From JOPF136 sp035517515 (GTDB taxonomy: Bacteria; Acidobacteriota; Terriglobia; Acidiferrales; UBA7541): a DNA stretch of 8,207 bases. The translations under genes were made by a program, and so were the position numbers. The DNA is taken from assembly GCA_035517515.1 (NCBI GenBank), contig DATIYQ010000005.1, forward strand, positions 1 through 8,207, given 5' to 3'. Within the stretch, counting starts at the first letter, position 1. The number at the start of each line of letters is the position of its first letter. Positions 1-6,300 of the stretch are shown here, piece by piece. The notes under the pieces are model-generated. The model searched no databases. It was not told the origin of the DNA and worked only from the letters and a program-made list of their open reading frames with translations.

Positions 1-1203
1 GATTGGATCACCCTCGACGGCAACGAAGGCGCCGTATATCAAGGACAACTTCAACTCACTACCCCGCAGCTTCCCCCGGCTTACGCCACCCTGCTCGGCT
101 GGTGCGACAAGATCCGCAAGATCGGCGTGCGCGCCAATGCAGACACCCCCCAGGACGCCCGCAAGTCACGCGAGATGGGCGCGGAGGGCATCGGCCTGGT
201 CCGCACCGAGCACATGTTCTTCAAGGATTTCGAGCATCCCGAAAAGAGCATCGAGCGCCAGCGCGCCATCCAGGAAATGATCATCGCCGAGGATACCGAG
301 CGCCGCCGCCGCGCCCTGGCCAAGCTGCTTCCGTTCCAGCGCGCGGACTTCATCGGCATCTTCAAGGCCATGGAGGGGCTGCCGGTGGTCATCCGCCTGG
401 TGGACCCGCCGCTGCACGAATTCGTCCCCCACGACCGCGCCAAGCAGGAGGAACTGGCCCGAGACCTCGGCGTCAGCGCAGACGCCATCACCCGCCGCGT
501 GGCCCAGCTTCATGAAGCCAACCCCATGCTCGGCCATCGCGGATGCCGCCTGTGCATCACTTATCCCGAGATCCTGGAGATGCAGGTGCAGGCCATCATC
601 GAAGCCGCCATCGCCTGCCAGCGCCAGGGCATCAAGGTGCATCCCGAAATCATGCATCCGCTCACCCAGGACAAGAAGGAGATGCGCATCCTCGAGCAGG
701 CCACCCGCCGCGTGGCAGAGGAAATCATCAAGCGCGAGAAGGTGAAGCTGCACTACCTGGTGGGCACCATGATCGAGCTGCCCCGCGCCGCCCTGCTTGC
801 CGATGAAATCGCCGAGGTCGCCGAGTTCTTCTCCTTCGGCACCAACGACCTGACCCAGACCACCATGGGCCTCTCCCGCGACGATGCCGGGCGCTTTCTC
901 CCCGATTACGTGGACGAGAAAAAGGCCGGCATCTTCAAGGCCGATCCCTTCCAGGTGCTGGACATCCACGGCGTGGGAAAACTCGTCGAGATGGGTATCC
1001 AGCTCGGACGCAAGACCCGGCCCAAACTCGAAGTGGGCATCTGCGGCGAGCATGGCGGCGAACCCGAAAGCGTCAAGTTCTGCCACCGTGTGGGCATGGA
1101 CTACGTCAGCGCCTCCCCCTACATGGTTCCCATTGCGCGCCTGGCCGCCGCCCAGGCCGTGATTGAAGAAAAGAAGCACAAAGGAAAGCGCGCAAAACGC
1201 TGA
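1..1203 (+). CDS. ppdK: Pyruvate phosphate dikinase, C-terminal part (5' end outside window)
   Basis: Converts pyruvate, ATP and phosphate to PEP, AMP and PPi, reversibly, in the cytoplasm. The frame is open from base 1 and gives 400 residues before TGA at 1201-1203. The family is usually about 870-910 residues, so roughly the first 500 (nucleotide-binding domain and the phosphohistidine swivel motif) lie upstream. The fragment opens with the end of the swivel domain (TLDGNEGAVYQG). It then holds the whole PEP/pyruvate-binding barrel: IGVRANADTP, GIGLVRTEHMFF (Arg codon at 202-204), NPMLGHRGCRL, TMIELPRA, FFSFGTNDLTQTTMGLSRDD, and GICGEHGG with the catalytic Cys at codon 1042-1044. It ends with the family's normal PIARLAAAQA tail plus a short Lys/Arg-rich end. 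All expected active-site residues of this half are present, so the enzyme looks functional. PEP synthase and enzyme I share the fold, but the FLPDYVDEKK stretch and the ending are specific to PPDK. Confidence 0.97.
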   Translation, partial: DWITLDGNEGAVYQGQLQLTTPQLPPAYATLLGWCDKIRKIGVRANADTPQDARKSREMGAEGIGLVRTEHMFFKDFEHPEKSIERQRAIQEMIIAEDTERRRRALAKLLPFQRADFIGIFKAMEGLPVVIRLVDPPLHEFVPHDRAKQEELARDLGVSADAITRRVAQLHEANPMLGHRGCRLCITYPEILEMQVQAIIEAAIACQRQGIKVHPEIMHPLTQDKKEMRILEQATRRVAEEIIKREKVKLHYLVGTMIELPRAALLADEIAEVAEFFSFGTNDLTQTTMGLSRDDAGRFLPDYVDEKKAGIFKADPFQVLDIHGVGKLVEMGIQLGRKTRPKLEVGICGEHGGEPESVKFCHRVGMDYVSASPYMVPIARLAAAQAVIEEKKHKGKRAKR

Positions 1204-1218
1204 TCGCGCGGCCCGCGA
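1204..1218. other. Short GC hairpin just after the ppdK stop
   Basis: TCGCG (1204-1208) pairs with CGCGA (1214-1218) around a 5-nt loop, starting right at the stop codon of the dikinase gene. There is no T-run after it, so it is not a classical intrinsic terminator. It may protect the 3' end of the mRNA or mean nothing. The right arm runs into the tandem repeats that follow. Confidence 0.3.
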
Positions 1219-1277
1219 ATCGTGCGTCACGCCAATCCCGTGAGTCGCTAATCGTGCGCACAATATTCGTGCGTCAC
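1218..1277. repeat. Four degenerate tandem units, AAT...CGTGCGTCAC
   Basis: Four adjacent units each begin with AAT and carry a CGTGCGTCAC-like core. They are AATCGTGCGTCACGCC (1218-1233), AATCCCGTGAGTCGCT (1234-1249), AATCGTGCGCAC (1250-1261) and AATATTCGTGCGTCAC (1262-1277). Lengths are 16, 16, 12 and 16. The core TCGTGCGTCAC is identical in the first and last unit (1220-1230 and 1267-1277). The units lie between the ppdK stop and an AT-rich palindrome. They could be iterated binding sites for a regulator, or a decayed microsatellite-like array. No function is known to me. Confidence 0.6.
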
Positions 1278-1287
1278 TTCTCGAACC

Positions 1288-1302
1288 TAAAGTAATACTT
1301 TA
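1288..1302. promoter_or_regulatory. AT-rich 15-bp perfect palindrome, candidate operator
   Basis: TAAAGTAATACTTTA has two perfect 7-bp arms (TAAAGTA / TACTTTA) around a single central A. It is AT-rich inside a strongly GC-rich genome, which makes chance less likely and is typical of a dimeric repressor operator or a promoter region. It sits 10 bp downstream of the last tandem unit and about 270 bp upstream of the FAD oxidoreductase start. It is too short in its loop to be an RNA hairpin. The binding protein cannot be named from the sequence. Confidence 0.45.
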
Positions 1303-1384
1303 AGAACCTGCCCCTCGTTCGGGTGCCATCGCAAGGCCTCGTCTCACAAATCCTGGCGCCACCGCTGGATTTCACCCGCGCGCC

Positions 1385-1448
1385 TGTCATGCTGAAGCCC
1401 CGCGCTTTTCGCGGGGTGAGGGACCTGCTTTTTCTTCTCAGTCCCTCA
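1385..1448. repeat. Double-hairpin intergenic repeat, GTCAT-CTGA type
   Basis: The stretch reads TGTCATGCTGA, then a 7-bp hairpin, then GAGGGACCTGC and a T5 run at 1429-1433. Hairpin 1 pairs CCCCGCG (1398-1404) with CGCGGGG (1410-1416) over the loop CTTTT, plus a G-T wobble at 1397/1417. Hairpin 2 pairs TGAGGGAC (1417-1424) with GTCCCTCA (1441-1448) over a 16-nt loop that contains the T-run. From memory, this layout (GTCATnCTGA, a GC hairpin, then GA-GGA-CT and T-rich sequence) resembles short dispersed intergenic repeats that are common in acidobacterial and other environmental genomes. That match was not searched. It lies upstream of the promoter proposed for the FAD gene. Confidence 0.55.
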
Positions 1449-1483
1449 GTGGAACTCATCAGCCCTCCCCTCTTCCGATTTCT

Positions 1484-1493
1484 GCGCTATCAT
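1484..1493 (+). promoter_or_regulatory. Possible -10 region of the FAD oxidoreductase gene
   Basis: TGCGCTATCAT contains a TATCAT hexamer at 1488-1493. No good -35 box is seen 16-18 bp upstream (that region is CTCCCC-like). The same TGC(GC)TA core recurs in front of the DUF4242 and HemW genes, which supports a genuine promoter element. A start near 1500 would give a leader of about 75 nt. Confidence 0.35.
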
Positions 1494-1516
1494 CACCACC
1501 GCCCTGGGTCCACAAA

Positions 1517-1539
1517 CCGCCCCCGTCCGAACGGGGCGG
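1517..1539 (+). promoter_or_regulatory. Stable hairpin in the 5' leader of the FAD oxidoreductase gene
   Basis: CCCCGT (1521-1526) pairs with ACGGGG (1531-1536) over a CCGA loop. The stem continues as CCG (1517-1519) with CGG (1537-1539) after a one-base bulge. A second register, CCGCCCC with GGGGCGG, is also possible. It ends 25 nt before the Shine-Dalgarno sequence and leaves it free. It lacks a T-tract, so a terminator is unlikely. It may stabilise the 5' end of the mRNA. Confidence 0.4.
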
Positions 1540-1564
1540 AACGACTGGTCTGGGCTGAATCTCC

Positions 1565-1570
1565 GGGAGG
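1565..1570 (+). promoter_or_regulatory. Shine-Dalgarno GGGAGG fixing the start at 1575
   Basis: GGGAGG ends 4 nt before ATG 1575. The reading frame stays open upstream to 1323, but residues coded there resemble no protein family and run through the intergenic repeat. This site therefore decides for the shorter protein. Confidence 0.7.
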
Positions 1571-1574
1571 TCCC

Positions 1575-2951
1575 ATGCTGAAGGAAGCGGACATTGCAGC
1601 CCTTCGTTCCGGCCTGCGCGGAGAAGTGATCGCGCCTTCCGACCCAACCTACGAGTCGGCGCGTCAGGTCTATAACGCCATGATCAGCCGGAGGCCCCGG
1701 CTGATCGCCCGGTGTGCGGACGCCGCAGACGTCATGCAGGCCGTAAATTTCGCCCGCAGCCAGAAGCTCCTGGTCTCCATCCGCGGAGGCGGGCACAACG
1801 CCGCGGGCCTGGGAGTGTGCGACGACGGGTTGGTGATTGACCTCTCCCCGATGAACTACGTCCGCGTGGATCCCGGCCGCAAGACCGTGCTGGTCGGAGG
1901 CGGCGCCCTGTGGCGCAACGTGGACCATGCCACCCACCCCTTCGGCCTGGCCGTTCCCTCCGGCATCATCTCCACCACGGGTGTCGCCGGCCTTACCCTG
2001 GGCGGCGGTCTGGGCCACCTGACCCGCCGCTACGGCCTGACCATCGACAATCTGCTGGCCGTGGACATGGTTCTTGCCGATGGACGTTTCGTCACCGCCA
2101 GCGCCCGTGAGCATCCCGACCTGTTTTGGGCGGTGCGTGGTGGGGGAGGCAACTTCGGGGTCGTAACATCTTTCCTGTTCCGCGGCCGCCCGGTCCACAC
2201 CGTCTATGGCGGGCCCATGCTCTGGCCCCTGGAAGAAGCGGCGGATGTGCTGCGCTGGTATCGCGAGTTCATTCCCGGCGCCCCCGACGACGTCAACGGG
2301 TTCTTCGCCTTTCAGGTCGTCCCGCCGGGGCCTCCGTTCCCCGAGGCCTATCACGGCAAGAAAATGTGCGGAATCGTCTGGTGCTGCACCGGCCCGCAGG
2401 CCAAAGCGGAAAAGGTGCTGGCCGCCGTCCGCAAGCGCCGCCCTCCCGCCATCGATTTTGCCGGGCCGATTCCCCATCCCGCGCTGCAATCCATGTTCGA
2501 CGGGCTGTATCCCCCCGGCCTGCAGTGGTATTGGAAGGCCGATTTTGTGCGCGAACTTCCGGACCAGGCCATCGCCATCCACGTGAAGTTCGCGGAGCGC
2601 ATGCCCACCGCCAAATGCACCATGCATCTCTATCCCGTGGATGGTGCCGCCGGCAGGGTGAAGAAGAGCGCCACGCCATGGTTTTACCGCGACGCCGTCT
2701 GGGGCTCCGTGATCGTCGGTGTCGATCCCGATCCCGCCAACCGCGAACGGATTTCCGCCTGGGCCAAAGACTATTGGAGCGCCCTGCATCCCTACTCCGC
2801 CGGCGGCGCCTACCTCAACATGATTATGGAAGAGGGCGAAGAGCGTATCCGCGCCACCTACGGAAAGAATTTCCGCCGCCTCGCCGCCATTAAGAAGCGC
2901 TACGACCCGGCCAATTTCTTCCGGGTGAATCAGAATATCCCGCCGGAGTGA
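1575..2951 (+). CDS. FAD-linked oxidoreductase, berberine bridge enzyme / PCMH type
   Basis: 458 residues, a usual length for bacterial members. The N-terminal part (about 35-205) is a PCMH-type FAD-binding domain. RGGGHNAAG carries His74, the expected site of covalent flavin attachment. It is followed by GVAGLTLGGGLGHLTRRYGL, DNLLAVDMVLADG and WAVRGGGGNFGVVTSF. The C-terminal BBE domain ends with RYDPANFFRVNQNIPPE, the normal family tail. The second flavin-linking Cys of bicovalent members is replaced by Ile in the SGIISTTG stretch, so only one covalent bond is predicted. No signal peptide or membrane segment is visible, so it is probably cytoplasmic. Members oxidise sugars, alcohols or aromatic and alkaloid-like compounds with O2 as acceptor. 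The substrate here cannot be read from sequence. ATG 1575 is chosen because of the good ribosome site and because the family similarity starts just after it. The next gene is 98 bp downstream with its own promoter. Confidence 0.92.
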   Translation: MLKEADIAALRSGLRGEVIAPSDPTYESARQVYNAMISRRPRLIARCADAADVMQAVNFARSQKLLVSIRGGGHNAAGLGVCDDGLVIDLSPMNYVRVDPGRKTVLVGGGALWRNVDHATHPFGLAVPSGIISTTGVAGLTLGGGLGHLTRRYGLTIDNLLAVDMVLADGRFVTASAREHPDLFWAVRGGGGNFGVVTSFLFRGRPVHTVYGGPMLWPLEEAADVLRWYREFIPGAPDDVNGFFAFQVVPPGPPFPEAYHGKKMCGIVWCCTGPQAKAEKVLAAVRKRRPPAIDFAGPIPHPALQSMFDGLYPPGLQWYWKADFVRELPDQAIAIHVKFAERMPTAKCTMHLYPVDGAAGRVKKSATPWFYRDAVWGSVIVGVDPDPANRERISAWAKDYWSALHPYSAGGAYLNMIMEEGEERIRATYGKNFRRLAAIKKRYDPANFFRVNQNIPPE

Positions 2952-2988
2952 GCCGCCGCGTCCGCCGGCTCCGCGCGGCCTCACTCGG
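2943..2988. terminator. Hairpin overlapping the stop codon of the FAD gene
   Basis: GAGTGAG (2946-2952) pairs with CTCACTC (2980-2986), and the stem continues as CCGC (2953-2956) with GCGG (2975-2978) after a one-base bulge. This gives 11 base pairs with a GC-rich interior. The left arm includes the TGA stop at 2949-2951. No T-run follows, so it may be a 3'-end stabiliser or an inefficient or Rho-assisted terminator rather than a classical one. Confidence 0.4.
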
Positions 2989-2992
2989 GACC

Positions 2993-3022
2993 TTGGAAAC
3001 CTTTTCCGCCGCGTGCTAGCAT
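2993..3022 (+). promoter_or_regulatory. Promoter of the DUF4242 gene
   Basis: TTGGAA (2993-2998) and TAGCAT (3017-3022) are 18 bp apart, close to sigma-70 spacing. The -10 is preceded by TGC, giving an extended -10 (TGCTAGCAT from 3014). A start near 3029 would leave a leader of about 20 nt that ends in the ribosome site GGAGAGGG. This means the small gene need not depend on read-through from the FAD gene. Confidence 0.5.
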
Positions 3023-3049
3023 CAATGGTGTTCCCAACGGAGAGGGTTG

Positions 3050-3322
3050 ATGCCCAAATTTGTCATTGAACGCGAGATTCCCGGTGCCGGAAGTCTCACC
3101 GATGATCAATTGCGCGAAGTCTCTCGGAAGTCCCTCAGCGTTCTCAAAGCGATGGGGCCGGAGATTCAGTGGCTGCACAGCTACGTGACCGGCGACAAGG
3201 TCTATTGCGTCTATATGGCGCCCGATGAGGCCACCATCCGGGAACATGCCTCCCGCGTGGGCATCCCCGCCAATCGCATCTCCGCCGTGCGCCGCATGCT
3301 CGATCCCGCCAGCGCGGAGTAA
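3050..3322 (+). CDS. Small DUF4242-family protein
   Basis: 90 residues, the normal size for DUF4242 proteins, which form a ferredoxin-like alpha/beta fold. The actinobacterial member SCO4226 has been described as nickel-binding. The whole chain fits the family: MPKFVIEREIPGAGSLTDDQL at the start, then an amphipathic helix, IQWLHSYVTGDKVYCVYMAPDE in the middle, and REHASRVGIPANRISAVRRMLDP at the end. Conserved His and Cys residues (WLHSY, VYCVY, REHA) could be ligands, but no metal site is proven. The cellular role is unknown. It has no signal peptide and is probably cytoplasmic. ATG 3050 has GGAGAGGG (3039-3046) upstream. A TTG directly before it is less likely to be used. It follows the FAD enzyme on the same strand but has its own promoter, and it converges on the kinase gene 13 bp further on. 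Confidence 0.85.
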   Translation: MPKFVIEREIPGAGSLTDDQLREVSRKSLSVLKAMGPEIQWLHSYVTGDKVYCVYMAPDEATIREHASRVGIPANRISAVRRMLDPASAE

Positions 3323-3335
3323 TCCATCAGCCGTT

Positions 3336-6300
3336 TCAGTCCCCGCCGGCCCCGGAAGCCATCACCTCGTCCATCACTCGCTCGGCTGGTGTCGTCCAGC
3401 CCCCCAGCCAGGCGTCCGTGCCGGAGGCGGCAAGCGACTGTCGCGCCGGCTCCAGCACGCTCTCCAGTCTGGCCCGCTCTGCGGGGGAGAGCGGAGCTCC
3501 CGTGGCCTCGCGCAGCGCGGCCGCCGCCCCGGCCAGCCGCAGCGATCGCTCCGCCCGTTGCTGCAGTGCCGCCGAGCACGCGAAACACTCCAGCACCAGC
3601 GCAATCCCGCGTTTGTGCTCCAGCTCCCGGAAAATCTTCAGGCTCTGGCGGTACAGTGTGTCTGCGGTTGCAAAGTCCCCCTGTTCCCGCGCCAGGTTCC
3701 CCACGTCCGCCAGCGTCCGTGCCACGCCCCAGTGATCGCCCAGCTCCCGGAAAATCGCCAGCCCTTGTTCGTAGACTTGCCGCGCCGCGGCCAATTCCCC
3801 CTGCTCGCGCAGCGCGTCGCCCTGATGGTTCAGCGACCACGCCACCCCCGATCGATCGCCCAGTTCCCGGAAGACCGCCAGAGACTGGGCATGCAGCTCC
3901 CGGGCCCCCGCGGAATCGCCCTGCATCGCCACGATGCTCGCCAGGTTGCTGAGTCCCCGGGCCACAGCCTGCTGGTCGCCCAGTTCCCGCCACAGCACCA
4001 GGCTCTCTTCCATCAGCTCGCGCGCACGCGCCAGGTCTCCCATTTCCCGGTGCACCACGCCCATTCCATTCAGGCACACCGCCGTGCCGTGTTTGTCGTC
4101 CAGCAGGCGGGAGATCCCCAGGCTCTCCTCCTTCAGCGCGTCCCCTGCGGCGTAATCTCCCTGGCTGCTGGCCAGAACCGCCGCGGCGAATAGCGCGCGC
4201 GCCCTCGCCTTTGTTTTCCCTGCCGCGCCCGGCAACCGCAGCAGCTTTCCCAGGTAGTCCCGGCCTTCCGCCAGGTACTCGCGCGTCTCCCAGAACTGGA
4301 ATAGCGCCGTGCCCAGCCGCAGGCCCCACTCCGCGTCTCCGGTTTCGATCAGCCACTCCAGCGCCGCCCGAAGATTGACGTGCTCCGCCTCCAGAAGCAG
4401 CGCGCACCGCCGCCGCGAGGTCTCATCGTTCTGCGTCGCGCACTCTTCCGCCACCACCACGCAATACGCCGCGTGCGCCCGCCGCGTCTCCTGCTCTTCG
4501 CCGTTTTCCCGCAGGCACTCCAGCCCGTACTCGCGCATGGTGTCCAGCAGCGCAAATCGGCACTCCGCTCCCGAAGCTTCCATCTGCTGCACCAGGCTTT
4601 TGTCCACCAGCGAGCCCATTCCCTCCAGCACCTCCAGCCCCAGGTCCTGCCGCGTGTCGCACACCGCTTCCACGCCTTCCAGTGTGCAGCCCCCGGCGAA
4701 CACCGCAAGCCTCCGGAAAAGCGCCTGCTCGGCCGGGCTCAGCAGGCCGTAGCTCCAGGCCATGGTTCCGCGCAACGTCCGCTGCCGCTCGGGCAGGTCT
4801 CGGGCCCCGCCGGTCAGCAGTTCCAGCCGCTTCTCCAGCCGCGCCCCCACCGCGGCGGGGGAGAGCATCTTGATGCGCGCCGCCGCCAACTCGATGGCCA
4901 GCGGCAATCCCTCCAGCCGCGCGCAGATGGCCGCCACGTCCGCCGCGTTCTCGTCGGTCAGCTCGAAGTTCGGCTTCACTGCCGACGCCCGGTTCAGGAA
5001 CAGCGCCACTGAGGAATTCTGTGAAAACGCCTTCGCCGTCGCCGGCCCGCGCATGTCCGGCACCGGCAGCGAAGGCACCGGAAATTCGTGCTCCCCGTAC
5101 AAATGCAGTGGAGCGCGGCTGGTCACCAGCACTTTCAGCGTCGGCGAAGCCGCCAGCATCTCCGCCACCGCCGGCGCCGCGCTCAGCAGGTGCTCGAAAT
5201 TGTCGAAGAGCAGCAGCAGATTCAGCCGCAATTCCAGCAGGTACTCCTTCAGGCTCTCCAGCGTGATCGGCTGCCCCGTCTCTCTCATCCCCAGCCCCTG
5301 CCCCACAATCGATGGGATGCGCGCCGCGTCGTTCACCGCCGCCAGCGGGACAAAACACACTCCCCCCGGGAAATGCTGCGCCACCTCTCCCGCCGCCTTC
5401 AGCGCCAGCCGCGTCTTCCCGATTCCTCCGGGTCCGGTCAGCGTCACCACGCGTACATCCTTCTGCAGCAGCAGTTCCTGCACCGCTTCCACTTCACGTT
5501 CCCGCCCCACAAATACCGTTCGCTGCGCCGGCAGGTTCTGCTTCAGCGGCAGCGACCGCCGCGGCGGCGCGTCGTCCATCCGCCCCTGGATGGTGGCCAG
5601 GTCCCGCGCCAGGTCCTCGGTCGAGGCGTACCGCTCCACCGCGTCCTTCGCCAGGCAGCGCTCGATCACCCAGCAGAGCGGCGCCGGCGCCTTCGGGTTC
5701 AGCGACAGCACCGAGTCCGGATCCTCGTTCAGGATCGCCACCAGCGTCGCCGCCTCGCCCTGCTTCTGGAACGGCCGCCGGCCGGTCACCATCTCGTAGA
5801 GCACCGCGCCGAACGAAAACTGGTCGGAACGGAAATCCGTTTCCAGGCCGTTGGCCTGCTCCGGAGACATGTACGCGATCGTTCCCAGGATCGCCCCCGG
5901 AACGGTCAGCGCCGCGCTCAGCGTTCGGCCCCCGTCACCGCTGTGCTCCCCGGGATGCGCGAGCTTCGCCAGGCCGAAGTCCAGAATCTTCACCAGCCCG
6001 TCCCGCGTGATCATCAGGTTGCCGGGTTTCAGGTCCCGGTGGACCACTCCCGCCTGGTGGGCCTTGGCCAGCCCTCCTGCCGCCTGCGCCGCAATCGAAA
6101 TCGCCTTCCGCAGCGGCAACGGCCCTTTCTGCAGCAAATCGCTCAGCGATTCGCCCTCCACCAGCTCCATGGCCAGGTAGTTCGTCTCCGCCACACGGGA
6201 CAGCTCGAAAATCGTCACGATGTTCGGGTGGTTCAGCCGGGAGATGGACCGCGCCTCCAGCTCCAGCCGCTCCAGCGCCTGCGCGCTGGCCGACAATTTG

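Noticed and set aside
166..1263. 365-residue minus-strand frame opposite ppdK
   Set aside because: A mirror frame caused by GC-rich codon bias; its composition (many Gly, His, Leu) and lack of motifs are typical of antisense shadows.
1397..1433. Intrinsic terminator of ppdK formed by hairpin 1 and the T5 run
   Set aside because: The T-run begins 12 nt after the stem and lies in the loop of a second stem, and the site is nearly 200 bp beyond the ppdK stop; it fits a dispersed repeat better.
1274..1459. 61-residue open frame on the minus strand
   Set aside because: It is formed by the palindrome and the double-hairpin repeat, is rich in Arg and Lys from GC-rich stems, and has no family likeness.
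1323..1574. N-terminal extension of the FAD oxidoreductase, giving 542 residues
   Set aside because: The extra 84 residues match no family feature, run through the intergenic repeat and lack a ribosome site; ATG 1575 has GGGAGG four bases upstream.
1446..2984. 512-residue minus-strand frame opposite the FAD gene
   Set aside because: The plus strand carries clear family motifs throughout; the minus frame has none and no ribosome site.
3601..4200. 120-bp periodic repeats as a CRISPR array or satellite
   Set aside because: The period is a whole number of codons and encodes in-register TPR helices within a long open frame.
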